DNA of 64,000 nt from Segatella copri (GTDB lineage: Bacteria > Bacteroidota > Bacteroidia > Bacteroidales > Bacteroidaceae). Position numbers and translations under genes: made by a program. Of the stretch, positions 1 through 9,287 are shown piece by piece. Within the stretch, counting starts at the first letter, position 1. Each line of letters starts with the position of its first letter. The notes below the pieces were generated by a model. The model searched no databases. It saw only the letters and a program-made list of their open reading frames with translations, and was not told the origin of the DNA. The DNA is taken from positions 62,001-126,000 of the forward strand of contig NZ_JAPDVG010000002.1 in assembly GCF_026015625.1 (NCBI RefSeq), in the 5' to 3' direction.

Positions 1-642
1 TTCCACCAGATGATGCAGGTTCTTCTCAGGCACAAATCTGCACATTCCCAGGATATACTTGCCTTTCTCAATCCCCAGTTCCTTGAAATATTCAGGATAG
101 TCGCAGATTTCAGGCTCAGAAACACCATTATATATAAGGTGTACATTCTTCGTCCTTCCATATTTACGGGCAATGAGGTTCTTGATGACGTTCGAAATCA
201 CAATGACATCATCGGCAAACATGCAACCCATACGCTCACCCATCTTCAGGATAGTCTTGGCAGCAAATCCCCACTTATCCCTGTCATAGTCAGGACCATG
301 ATGTGTAAACACCACCTTCATACCCAACAGTTTGGCGTATGGTACCAGCAGAGCAGGACCGATGGCATGGATATGCAATACATCAGTCCCCAACTTCTTC
401 GCCTCATTGATGGCACGGAAAGTATGGATGATGGCCTCGAAACTCTTCTTCTTAGGAGAAGGAATCGTTACCAGTTTCACTCCCTTCCATTCATGCAAGT
501 CATCCTTCACATAGTTCGAGCGACGGATCAGCGTTACGTCATACCCACGCTCCACCATTCTAGGGAACAATTCCTCACAATGCGTCTCCACGCCACCCAT
601 GATATTCGGGATACCACGAGTACCTGTTACAACTATTTTCAT
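1..642 (-). CDS. Glycosyltransferase family 4, partial (N-terminal 214 residues)
   Basis: The minus strand reads open from an ATG at 642 to the window edge, so only the N-terminal half is present. It starts MKIVVTGTRGIPNIMGGVET, the usual GT-B beginning with a glycine-rich loop for a sugar-nucleotide glycosyltransferase. HHGPDYDRDKWG (about residue 119 on) and IYNGV (near 190) are also typical of GT4. By family it would transfer a sugar from a nucleotide donor to a lipid-linked glycan on the cytoplasmic face. It is the last gene of the glycan locus seen here. The missing C-terminal half should hold the E-x7-E donor site. The family call is firm; the sugar is unknown. Confidence 0.85.
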   Translation of the reverse strand, partial: MKIVVTGTRGIPNIMGGVETHCEELFPRMVERGYDVTLIRRSNYVKDDLHEWKGVKLVTIPSPKKKSFEAIIHTFRAINEAKKLGTDVLHIHAIGPALLVPYAKLLGMKVVFTHHGPDYDRDKWGFAAKTILKMGERMGCMFADDVIVISNVIKNLIARKYGRTKNVHLIYNGVSEPEICDYPEYFKELGIEKGKYILGMCRFVPEKNLHHLVE

Positions 643-685
643 AAAAACTAGAGATTTTCAAAATAAAAGTATTACCTTTGCAGAT

Positions 686-796
686 ATGAATAAGATTTCA
701 AACCATATCAAAGAAGCCATACAGTACTTCTGCATCATCTTGGTGTCGATGCTCTCCGCACTGTGGCTTCTTATCAATCATAAGAGAATCAAGTGA
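686..796 (+). CDS. Candidate 36-residue membrane peptide
   Basis: A short plus-strand frame runs convergently toward the radical SAM gene, and its stop abuts that gene's stop with no spacer. The product has a basic-polar start (MNKISNHIKEAIQYF), one hydrophobic stretch of about 15 residues, and a lysine/arginine-rich tail, as in single-pass small membrane peptides. TACCTTTG at 673-680 matches the Bacteroidetes -7 box, but it is only 5 bases from the ATG and I see no clear TTTG 20 bp upstream. I do not recognise a family. It could be chance coding, and confidence is low. Confidence 0.3.
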   Translation: MNKISNHIKEAIQYFCIILVSMLSALWLLINHKRIK

Positions 797-2008
797 TTAC
801 TTGATTTCAATATTTCTATCAGTTTCCTTCTTGGTAGCCTCATAACCCTGACTAGCCACGTCAGCGTTCACGATGTCCTCGCCACGCTTGCCCTTCAAAG
901 CCTCCTTTGAATCGGCAGAAAGACCGTTGTTTACCACAGCATTCATATCGCAGGTAGAAAGCTTGTCAAGCTGTTCCTTAGTCACCTTACCATCACGATA
1001 CTCGCAGCAGATAGGGTTCTCATACATAGAGTACTTCATACCGAGCAGGCTCTTCAGCTTGTGCTTAGCCACCCACAAGGCAGGAGTCTTGATGTACTTG
1101 TGCATCGCAGGAGAAACAGAACCGATCATCCAGCAGTTTCTGTCACAATGTTTTACCTTCTTACGAACCTGCTCTGCCTCTGGAGAACTCCAAAGCTCAT
1201 CCCAAGTCTGGCGGTTCAGGTTACCCATCACCTCCTTATCCTTGGTACCATTACATGGCATCACATCACCGTATGGGTCGATGAAGAAGGTATCGAAACT
1301 CATATCACAAGGCAAGAGACGCTTCTGACCATAGATATAGTTGATGAGTCCATGGTTGAAGTAAGCACGGAACCATTTCTTTGGAGAGTTAGACTTCAAC
1401 AGCTCGTTCACCAGGTTCTCGAAGTTCTTAGCCACCATTGGACGGTCGTGAATGATGTTCTTAGCCTCAACGAAGTAGAAAGAGTTATGGAGCGATGCTG
1501 TAGCAAACTCCATACCCATCTTGTTGCTCAACTCATAGAGAGGAACGAGGTCTGGAGCATTCTTATCCTGAACGGTCATACCGAATCCCACATCCTTCAG
1601 TCCCATCTCACAGAGCTTCTTCAAGGTTGTATAGCCACGATTGAAACCATTGTTCAAGCCACGGATTTCATTGTTGGTCTGCTCCAAACCCTCGATAGAG
1701 ATACGGATACCAATCTGAGGGAACTCCTTCGCCAGGTCGATGATACGGTCGGTGAAGAAGCCGTTGGTAGAGATTACGATACGGTCGCTCTTCTTATAAA
1801 GCTCACGTACGATATCCTTCAAGTCCGTACGGATAAAAGGCTCACCACCTGTGATGTTGGTAAAGTACATCTTAGGTAGCTTCTTAATAGTCTCAATAGA
1901 GATTTCCTCCTCAGGCTTAGAAGGAGCCTTGTAACGATTACACATTGAACAACGCGCATTGCAACGATAAGTTACAATGACAGTACCATTTAATTTCTTT
2001 TCTGACAT
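797..2008 (-). CDS. Radical SAM protein with SPASM-type C-terminal cysteines
   Basis: The 403-residue product has the radical SAM cluster motif CNARCSMC (Cys16, Cys20, Cys23) followed by the GGEP motif (TNITGGEPF), which bind a 4Fe-4S cluster and S-adenosylmethionine. A second cysteine set in the C-terminal half (around LPCDMSF, VMPCNG, HCDRNC) suggests a SPASM/twitch domain with auxiliary clusters. Such proteins modify peptides or, less often, sugars and lipids through a 5'-deoxyadenosyl radical. Its place between glycosyltransferase genes suggests work on the glycan or its carrier, but the substrate cannot be read from the sequence. The gene ends 0 bp from a small plus-strand frame, and SIR2 lies 26 bp upstream. 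Confidence 0.85.
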   Translation of the reverse strand: MSEKKLNGTVIVTYRCNARCSMCNRYKAPSKPEEEISIETIKKLPKMYFTNITGGEPFIRTDLKDIVRELYKKSDRIVISTNGFFTDRIIDLAKEFPQIGIRISIEGLEQTNNEIRGLNNGFNRGYTTLKKLCEMGLKDVGFGMTVQDKNAPDLVPLYELSNKMGMEFATASLHNSFYFVEAKNIIHDRPMVAKNFENLVNELLKSNSPKKWFRAYFNHGLINYIYGQKRLLPCDMSFDTFFIDPYGDVMPCNGTKDKEVMGNLNRQTWDELWSSPEAEQVRKKVKHCDRNCWMIGSVSPAMHKYIKTPALWVAKHKLKSLLGMKYSMYENPICCEYRDGKVTKEQLDKLSTCDMNAVVNNGLSADSKEALKGKRGEDIVNADVASQGYEATKKETDRNIEIK

Positions 2009-2034
2009 AATAATATATTGTATATTTTTATTGA

Positions 2035-5000
2035 TTACTGATAATTTTTATGCTGTGCGGATTCTACACCTTTGTCGAATCCTACAAATACGTCATTAAA
2101 ACCAGATTCCTCTATGCTGAAAACTGGTATGTTTTCTATCTGTGTTTTTTCCGATAATGCGCCAGCTACATAATTTGTATAATGTTGTAAATCAGATAAA
2201 GCACAGACATCCAATCCGTAGTACTCACAATCTTCATGAATGCTTGTTAAGAAAATCATCACGTGCTGGTGAAAATCATTTTCATTATAATTCCTAACGA
2301 TTACATTTACAAAGAGTATCAGTAGCTCCTTGTAAACAGCAGGGTCTGCCAATCTGAAATTATCAAAAATATAACTGAGTATTTCACTGACATCACCACC
2401 ATTGTCTTTCAATACAAAGAAAGCATTGATGCCCTCCACCTGAACTTCTTGTTTTTTGCTGAACAAAGAGTTTTTAATGGCACCAATGATGGCACCTCCG
2501 ATGTTTTGTTGTTGATGCATAAGTGCTTTTACTTTCATCGGTAGGCATCTGTATCCTTTTGACCGAAGCCAATCTATCTGATTTTCTATTTTCTCCGCCT
2601 CATTGCCATTCCAAGCGTCAAATGCAGTATTAAGAAACAAACTTTGGTATGTCTTGACTATTTGTTGAGTGAAACGTCTCATTCCACCCAAAAAATCCTG
2701 TCTGTCATCTTTTTCAAAGCTTGATTTATTCTGTTCTATCAGGTCACAACAATGAAGCAGAACGAACCTCTTTTGTTCATCAGACAAATACTTTCTTAGA
2801 ACATTGATTTTTTCAATAACACTATGCCATTGGCTGAAAGTTTCTGAAGTATTGGTGAATAGATAGTTCGTTTCACAAAAAGTCTGAACCTCGTCATCCA
2901 ATCTGTTTTGGAAAGTATCATGCTCTTCATCGCTCACATCCACATACGAATATGTATAAATTGCTTCCGAGATGGTATTCTGTCCATTTCTCATTTCCCT
3001 CACTGCTTTGGAAATCTTGCACTTGTCCCCATCAGTCAGATCTGCCCGATTCCATAGAACTTCCAATGAAATCATTGACTGGAGAACATCCTCTTTCTTG
3101 TTGCTCCTCAATCCGTCAACAATCCTCTTTTTCATGTCATTGGTAATAGTGAAGTTCAGCATGTATCGGTCAGGGAAAGTATATCCATTTCTACAGTAGT
3201 GTGTCGCTGCCATTTTCTCTGTCAATAACAACACCCAAATGACTTTCAAATTATCATTATTCAAACAGTCATAAGCGCATTTCAGTATTTTGTTCACAAA
3301 TATTGGTTGCCATTTTAATGCAGCCTCAACAAAGTTCAAAACCCTGTCTTGACTAACTTTTGTGCAAAGCCTACCCAATACTGTTGGTAAAATATTCAAC
3401 ACTTTGTTATTTATCCAACTCCTTCCTTGAATGTCAGCTTTTTCAAACAGGGCGATGTATGTGTCAAATAACTCATTTGCTTTCTCCTCAGTAATCTGTG
3501 AGAGTTGTTCTCTGCCGAAAACAGATTCCACAATCTTGCTGTTTGCAGAAACCATCATCATGTTCCAGGCCATGTCCCATGAGTAATCAAACATTTTCAG
3601 AATGCAGTACTTGGTGAAATTTTGGTTCATCAAGAACATTGACATGCCTAACCTTTCTTTTAGCATCCACCATTTGCAAGGATATAGATAATCCGCTACA
3701 AAACCAGATGAACCCAAATTCCAGCTATTATTATAATCGCCGATTTCAAATAGATGTTCTCTAATAAATCCATGTACAGGTTTCTCTTCGTATGCCTTTA
3801 CGCTAAGCTTTTCCGTCAATTCCTCCAAAGTCTCGCCTATGGCAAATTTCTCTATGTTATCGGAATTCGTATCCATGTCAGCATTGGTATATTCTACTTT
3901 TCTGTCACACCATTTCATGGTCTTCAATATATAGGTCAAGCAAGATTTAGCATATATATCCTCGCGGTTCTGCAACAAGGATTTGCAAATAACATTTTTG
4001 CATTTCGCCAACAATTGATAAGCTTCAAGTTCTTCACCAATGTAATAGAGCAAGTTTGCTTTCTGAATACAGTTTTGATAATCACCTATATCTACTGTCC
4101 ATTTCGTCAAGACATCTTTCAACCCCAGATTATCATATCTGCTTAAATAATACAATGACTGCTGATAGAAAATGTATCTTGTAGGGATTATATTCTTGCT
4201 CGCCAACAATTCATCACATAGATTGAAAAATTTTTCATTCTTTCCATTATTGCGATAATTCTCCAATAAAGACAAACGCAACTCCAACAATAGTTTTTTA
4301 TCCTCTGCAGAAAAAGTCGCAAGATGCTCTGCTAAATCTTCAATGCCATCAACAATCCAATCTAAGTTCTTTGGAGTTGCCGAGATAGTAAGTCTCCAAT
4401 TTAACTCATATAGAAAATGAAGTTTCGTTGTGTCATCGGTAATGCATTTGTAGTAGTATTCCAAAAACACAGCATCTTTGCTAACCGTGTCCATATCTGC
4501 CTCATGGGCTTTAGGCAGTAGTAGCCAACCTGGATACGTTTCTCTCACCACCTGCATTTCTTTGATTTTCTCTTCTATATATTCCTTGAATTTCTCGTCA
4601 GGCAAGTCTTTGTCTCTCAAATGATCAAAGCTCACTTTACCTTTCCATTCCGATGGCTTTTCTTTAAGATAATTCAAGAAAAAATCGTATGCCGAATAAT
4701 AACCATCCACACCTCCAACCTCAGCTAAGTTGATGATGTCTATCCCTAACTTTGACAGCAAGGCTTTCTCTGCATCATGGAATCCCTTTCTGTAAGTGAT
4801 GAGATAGGTAGGGCATATCCGTTGTTGCCCGATAACATCTTTCAGCCATCCTATCCAAGCTCTGAAATTTGGATCTTCTCCAGAGAAGCCTATCAAACAA
4901 ACCAGACTTTCCAGGAAACACTGCTTTGCTGTATTTACCATTTCAGGGCGTTCAGTCGGATAACGCCTGTAGTCTTCCTGCGTCATGATATACGGACGGA

Positions 5001-5505
5001 TATTTGGAAAACTACCATGCAGTTTGATGATGCGAGGCGATGGCTGATAGAGCAGCGTTTCCTTGTTCGTCACCAGTTTGAACCCATTGATGACTTGCCC
5101 GGCTGCACGTTCTACCAAGGTGTCATAGTTGGTGGTCAAGATGTCCTTCCAAGGCAACTGCACCAACAAACGATGCAATCTGCCCGGTTGGATAAGTTGG
5201 TCTGGTAAGGCTTCTTCCAAAATGTTGTCTAATTCGTTATGTCCAAACTGCGCATCTATCAATGAAGACAACCTCACCACGTCATTGGCATCATTCTTTT
5301 TGTCTTCCTCGTTGTTGGGATATAACTTGTCTAAGAACACCTCCCGAAGCTGATTCCATGTTTTCATGCTCACATTGTTGGGGATTTCTGCATTCATGCT
5401 GAATCCAGCACCAACAAAGGCTGTCACACTATGCGTACCCATATAGAGCTTGATCTGCTCCAACTTGGATGCGACAGATGATGGTATCTGATATTGCTTA
5501 TTCAT
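2035..5505 (-). CDS. Large SIR2-domain protein (1156 residues), probable anti-phage defence gene
   Basis: The N-terminal 230 residues are a SIR2-like NAD-binding domain: VGAGFS (31-36), TTNYDTL (124-130, with the NAD-site Asn-Asp), KLHGS (161-165, the conserved His) and GFSGEDPNF (206-214). The remaining ~900 residues are predicted helical with no motif I recognise, probably a repeat-like sensor region. Long SIR2 proteins of this layout (defence-associated sirtuins and similar NADases) deplete NAD during phage infection. That role is inferred from architecture, since no phage-trigger partner is seen. It is a single-gene insertion between a radical SAM gene and a glycosyltransferase, in the same direction. 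The ATG at 5505 gives an intact domain. Confidence 0.8.
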   Translation of the reverse strand: MNKQYQIPSSVASKLEQIKLYMGTHSVTAFVGAGFSMNAEIPNNVSMKTWNQLREVFLDKLYPNNEEDKKNDANDVVRLSSLIDAQFGHNELDNILEEALPDQLIQPGRLHRLLVQLPWKDILTTNYDTLVERAAGQVINGFKLVTNKETLLYQPSPRIIKLHGSFPNIRPYIMTQEDYRRYPTERPEMVNTAKQCFLESLVCLIGFSGEDPNFRAWIGWLKDVIGQQRICPTYLITYRKGFHDAEKALLSKLGIDIINLAEVGGVDGYYSAYDFFLNYLKEKPSEWKGKVSFDHLRDKDLPDEKFKEYIEEKIKEMQVVRETYPGWLLLPKAHEADMDTVSKDAVFLEYYYKCITDDTTKLHFLYELNWRLTISATPKNLDWIVDGIEDLAEHLATFSAEDKKLLLELRLSLLENYRNNGKNEKFFNLCDELLASKNIIPTRYIFYQQSLYYLSRYDNLGLKDVLTKWTVDIGDYQNCIQKANLLYYIGEELEAYQLLAKCKNVICKSLLQNREDIYAKSCLTYILKTMKWCDRKVEYTNADMDTNSDNIEKFAIGETLEELTEKLSVKAYEEKPVHGFIREHLFEIGDYNNSWNLGSSGFVADYLYPCKWWMLKERLGMSMFLMNQNFTKYCILKMFDYSWDMAWNMMMVSANSKIVESVFGREQLSQITEEKANELFDTYIALFEKADIQGRSWINNKVLNILPTVLGRLCTKVSQDRVLNFVEAALKWQPIFVNKILKCAYDCLNNDNLKVIWVLLLTEKMAATHYCRNGYTFPDRYMLNFTITNDMKKRIVDGLRSNKKEDVLQSMISLEVLWNRADLTDGDKCKISKAVREMRNGQNTISEAIYTYSYVDVSDEEHDTFQNRLDDEVQTFCETNYLFTNTSETFSQWHSVIEKINVLRKYLSDEQKRFVLLHCCDLIEQNKSSFEKDDRQDFLGGMRRFTQQIVKTYQSLFLNTAFDAWNGNEAEKIENQIDWLRSKGYRCLPMKVKALMHQQQNIGGAIIGAIKNSLFSKKQEVQVEGINAFFVLKDNGGDVSEILSYIFDNFRLADPAVYKELLILFVNVIVRNYNENDFHQHVMIFLTSIHEDCEYYGLDVCALSDLQHYTNYVAGALSEKTQIENIPVFSIEESGFNDVFVGFDKGVESAQHKNYQ

Positions 5506-5544
5506 AACCTTGATTTTTAACGGTTCAATTATGAATTGTGATTA

Positions 5545-6726
5545 TTACTTGTAGATGTTGATGAGCTTGTCGTAATAAGTTTCAGCATCATAGCGATGTT
5601 GTGCATCCGAAGCTATTTGTTGATAATCAAACTCCGAGTTCCACATCTTCTCAATCTTCGTCTTTAGATCGGCGATATTACCACTGCTAAAGGTATAATC
5701 TGTAAGTTCAGGTATTCCCCCGATATTGGCTCCCAATACGGGCGTTCCCAAGCATTGGGCCTCGATAACTGATAAAGGATTGTTCTCATACCATTCCGAA
5801 GGAATCACCGAGAAGCGAGCCTTGCCCACAAGTTGCTTGATGTCATCCCACTGCTTGAAACCGACGAACTCGATATTGGTATGGGCAACTGATTTCAGTT
5901 CATCCATCAGAGGACCGCCACCGATAATTACCAATTTATAAGGTAATTGGTTGGCTGCCTCTATCAATGTCTTTGCACCTTTCTCATGGCTCAATCGCCC
6001 GATAAAGCAATAGTAATCCTCCTTTTTCGGAAGAAGCTCAACAGCATCTGTGTAATCTGTGCCATCTGTGGAAGAAAATTTGCATTTCTCCACATCAATA
6101 AAGTTGCAAAGTGTCTGCATCTTCGATTTCGAGAATCCCCCTTGCACCATCTTGTCAGCCATAAACTGGCTCGGGCAGATAAAAACATCCGTTGAAGCCT
6201 CCAAACGCTCACGGTTCCAAACGATAGCCTCTTTAAATCCGATGAACGAAGCCAACTTCGATCCTTTCATGCACTTGTTGTCCAAACAAGCCTTCTTGTC
6301 ACCATTGAAACAAGTCTCACAGATGGTATTTCCATTCTTCAGACAGTCGTATCTAGGACAGAGCAACTTATAGTCGTGCAGTGTCCACACTACCTTGATG
6401 CCCCGCTGATGCGCCAACTCTGCCATCACCGGTGACAGCTGCGTATGCACATTGTTGAGATGCACCACGTCCGGCTTGAAGTCATCAAGCAGTTTTTTAA
6501 ACGTGCTTTTTACCTCATGCGACCCAAACGGACGGGTAAAAGCCATCAATTTGCTCATATTCTTTGGAAAGTATTTCTTCCAAGGCGTATCCAGATTCTC
6601 CGGATAGTCCATGGCAAATACCGCCACCTCATGCCCATGGGCCTTCAGCAGCTTTTCCAGATTGAGCATATAAATACAATCACCGCCACGGCGGTAATAA
6701 AACTTGTTTGCTAATAGAATCTTCAT
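5545..6726 (-). CDS. Glycosyltransferase family 4
   Basis: The 393-residue GT-B protein begins MKILLANKFYYRRGGD and carries a C-terminal acidic pair in EWYENNPLSVIEAQ (E-x7-E), the donor phosphate/ribose site of GT4 enzymes. A cysteine-rich insert at about residues 120-155 (CPRYDC, CETC, ACLDNKC) is characteristic of one capsule-associated subgroup and may bind metal. It would add one sugar to the repeat unit. It follows the ADP-ribosyltransferase-like gene by only 2 bp, so the two are probably cotranscribed. Start ATG at 6726. The family is secure; the acceptor and donor are unknown. Confidence 0.9.
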   Translation of the reverse strand: MKILLANKFYYRRGGDCIYMLNLEKLLKAHGHEVAVFAMDYPENLDTPWKKYFPKNMSKLMAFTRPFGSHEVKSTFKKLLDDFKPDVVHLNNVHTQLSPVMAELAHQRGIKVVWTLHDYKLLCPRYDCLKNGNTICETCFNGDKKACLDNKCMKGSKLASFIGFKEAIVWNRERLEASTDVFICPSQFMADKMVQGGFSKSKMQTLCNFIDVEKCKFSSTDGTDYTDAVELLPKKEDYYCFIGRLSHEKGAKTLIEAANQLPYKLVIIGGGPLMDELKSVAHTNIEFVGFKQWDDIKQLVGKARFSVIPSEWYENNPLSVIEAQCLGTPVLGANIGGIPELTDYTFSSGNIADLKTKIEKMWNSEFDYQQIASDAQHRYDAETYYDKLINIYK

Positions 6727-6728
6727 TG

Positions 6729-7358
6729 TTATATTTCATTTAAGTAAACCACAGGAATATTTGGTTTTTCATCTATTCCCGTAATTTCAATTTCGGTATT
6801 TCTTTCGAAGTTTACCTGATTTTCAGGTATCGCTTCTTTAATATCTTCCCCATGATTCATTATTCGATAAATATCATGAGCTTTTGTTTTGCAGCCTAAT
6901 TTTGGCCTTATTACTAACTTAACACTTCTAGAGTTGTCATAATCATCAGTAGAAGCAGTTAAAAAACTCGCACAAATATAATGTTTACGCTTATTCTTCA
7001 AGTCTTTATAATATTCTACAGAATTGAAATGATCTTGCCGATAAAGAACTACGGATGAAGTTTTTGGTGTTTTACTCAATAATGAATCAAAGTAGTATAT
7101 ACACCGTTTTATAAACGAATTTGGCTTTAAACCAAACACCAAAGGACGCTGTATGCATTCAGAAAAGAACCCTTCCATCATAATTAAAGCAAAAAGTTCA
7201 CACTTGGTTACCCCATAATTATCAAGAATGTCTATTTTCTTCGGATAAACGTTATCAAGTACCACCGAATTAAAGTTTGTGATACCTTTATCATCCTGTT
7301 TTGGATAGCATTTTCTACCCAAAGCTATAAAATCATTGTATTCTTTTTCTTGTTCCAT
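6729..7358 (-). CDS. ADP-ribosyltransferase-like protein (209 residues)
   Basis: I place the start at the ATG at 7358, since the longer frame begins with GTG at 7367. The order of motifs fits the ART fold: an Arg in LYRQ (Arg107), a Ser-Thr strand FLTASTD (132-138), then a C-terminal strand pair with NFERNTEIEI (183-192) preceded by ENQ (179-181). In active ARTs the last block is usually Glu-x-Glu; here the second position is Gln181, so the protein may be altered or inactive. It starts 10 bp after the stop of the 612-residue membrane protein and is surely cotranscribed with it. A toxin/effector role is inferred. The fold call is from motif reading only. Confidence 0.5.
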   Translation of the reverse strand: MEQEKEYNDFIALGRKCYPKQDDKGITNFNSVVLDNVYPKKIDILDNYGVTKCELFALIMMEGFFSECIQRPLVFGLKPNSFIKRCIYYFDSLLSKTPKTSSVVLYRQDHFNSVEYYKDLKNKRKHYICASFLTASTDDYDNSRSVKLVIRPKLGCKTKAHDIYRIMNHGEDIKEAIPENQVNFERNTEIEITGIDEKPNIPVVYLNEI

Positions 7359-7368
7359 ATTTAACACT

Positions 7369-9207
7369 TTATTCCTTAGAGTTATATTTTCGGACTTTAT
7401 GGTATATTTGCTGTATAGGCATAGTCCAGTTTTTTATATCAATATCATATTTTTCAAACATAGTGAAGAAGAACAAACTACGTTGCCTATTTTCAAGCAG
7501 CATATAAAAATAAGCTGTGTAAATAACATAATATGCCAACGACTTATCATATTTCCTCAAATACAACATGTTTACAATTTCGCAAACTAAATTTTCAGCT
7601 TTATTTATATATGCCATTCTATGATTATCATAGTCTTTCTGCAGCATGGTATTGGCATAGCCTACATCATCCTTGCCGGACTCTCTTATTTGATTATCAA
7701 TAGTCAGAATATCATCTGCATGCACAACTAAGAAATGTAACATTTCTCTTTTGTCACCATTATGCCTACACATTTCTATGATTCTATCAAATATCTCATC
7801 ATTATTTTTCCTCATAAGAACAAAATCACCATCAGCTTTAAATTTGAGTAATTCCAGTTTAAGCATCAATAAGTTACGTTTTCTATACAAGAAACGATCA
7901 TCAAGTTCTGCAATATCAGATTCTATCTCTGAGATATATCGTTCGATATACCTATCAAAATCTGCGAACATTTCATTCTGAAGTTGATTGTTTAACGACT
8001 GATTATTCAACAAACTCACATCCCTCAGCAATCGATATGTTTCTTGTATAAAGACCGCTCCAACACGATATCCTCTATTTAAAAAGTTGGTTCTATTCAA
8101 GAATACCCCAACAGAATATTCCTGCCACTTGTAACCATTATCAAACATGACATACATCAGTTTAATTTGGGTTATCATCTGCTCATCCCCTTGCTGTCTT
8201 TTCTTATTTTCAGCAATAATTCTTTCAATTAAACTATTAGTCTTCTGCTGGTTTCCATTTATTCGATAGTGCATGAAAGCGATGTCCTGGAGATTGAGAT
8301 AATCACCATAATAGACAGAATCGATTTTCTCGATTTCCTCTGCAAGAGCATCAGCAGCCTCCTTGTCAACAATTATCTCATCATAATATCTCATCAGGTC
8401 ACGATACAATTCTACATGTATAATCCCTTTACGTTTCAGTTCAAGAAGCTTAGAGATAACATTCTTCATCTTCTCCTTCTCGCCAGAGGCCTCATACGCA
8501 CAATACTTATTAATAAGAGATACAAGCCTTGAGTCATCATCGGTATCCGGACATTTTGACTCCAACTCTTCCATTTTCTCATAGTCAAAGTTATTATGAG
8601 CCAGATATGTCTTAAAGCTCAACATATATCCTGTATTATCGAATCTGGACAATTTGGAACATTCATTTTCAAATGCTTTTATTGCTCCAATTCTGAACAA
8701 GACATCAAGATTAGGCAAGTAATACTTGATATACTCCCTATCAAATAAATCCCATTTCTTAGCTTCATCTATGAATGCAATCTGCATATCTTGCCTCTTT
8801 ATCAATCCTCGGCTTTTTCTTATTTTTAGCTCATAAAAGCGCAATAAGGCCGTAGTTGTAACAAACCAACAACGATATCTTTCCTTTTCCAATGCTTCTT
8901 CATTAGTTTTGTAATAATGAAGAAGAAAAAGTTCATGAGGAAGTGGAAGAATTGTGCTGATGACAACTAAAAGGGAAAATATTCCTGCAGCAATGACATG
9001 CCAATTCAAAGATATTGCCACTATCAAGATTGCTAAACATACAGCCAGACGCTTCCATATTCTTTGATGCTGGAACCATTCCTTTATCCTATACTTTGTA
9101 GATATTACGCCAAGAATAAAAATAAAAGAACTCCATAACAGACTTAGAACTGTAACATTATTACTTTTCAAAATGTCCTGTATATGATTAATAATTTGTT
9201 GTTCCAT
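7369..9207 (-). CDS. Membrane-anchored helical-repeat protein, 612 residues (copy 1)
   Basis: The frame could begin at a GTG at 9213, but the ATG at 9207 gives 612 residues, the same length as its paralogue at 36865-38703. Hydrophobic segments lie at about residues 18-37, 54-68 and 72-88. The remaining ~500 residues are soluble and helical, resembling tetratricopeptide-like repeats. The paralogue matches over the whole length, with shared blocks such as AKKWDLFD, YLAHN.FDYEKM, CAYEASGEKEKM, KNNDEIF and YDKSLAYYV. No catalytic motif is visible. The tight link with an ADP-ribosyltransferase-like gene suggests a sensor, immunity or delivery role. I know of no characterised family. Confidence 0.75.
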   Translation of the reverse strand: MEQQIINHIQDILKSNNVTVLSLLWSSFIFILGVISTKYRIKEWFQHQRIWKRLAVCLAILIVAISLNWHVIAAGIFSLLVVISTILPLPHELFLLHYYKTNEEALEKERYRCWFVTTTALLRFYELKIRKSRGLIKRQDMQIAFIDEAKKWDLFDREYIKYYLPNLDVLFRIGAIKAFENECSKLSRFDNTGYMLSFKTYLAHNNFDYEKMEELESKCPDTDDDSRLVSLINKYCAYEASGEKEKMKNVISKLLELKRKGIIHVELYRDLMRYYDEIIVDKEAADALAEEIEKIDSVYYGDYLNLQDIAFMHYRINGNQQKTNSLIERIIAENKKRQQGDEQMITQIKLMYVMFDNGYKWQEYSVGVFLNRTNFLNRGYRVGAVFIQETYRLLRDVSLLNNQSLNNQLQNEMFADFDRYIERYISEIESDIAELDDRFLYRKRNLLMLKLELLKFKADGDFVLMRKNNDEIFDRIIEMCRHNGDKREMLHFLVVHADDILTIDNQIRESGKDDVGYANTMLQKDYDNHRMAYINKAENLVCEIVNMLYLRKYDKSLAYYVIYTAYFYMLLENRQRSLFFFTMFEKYDIDIKNWTMPIQQIYHKVRKYNSKE

Positions 9208-9287
9208 TATCACTATAAATATATTTCCTTTTTAAAAATCCAAGATAACACACTCTCACCTACTCTTCCTTTTCGAAATCATACCCC

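Noticed and set aside
1061..1879. Long plus-strand open frame (about 270 codons)
   Set aside because: It lies antisense to the radical SAM gene, which has clear catalytic motifs; the opposite frame shows no domain.
2035..5505. Naming the SIR2 gene after a specific defence system
   Set aside because: Only the SIR2 domain is clear; the rest does not let me choose among known types.
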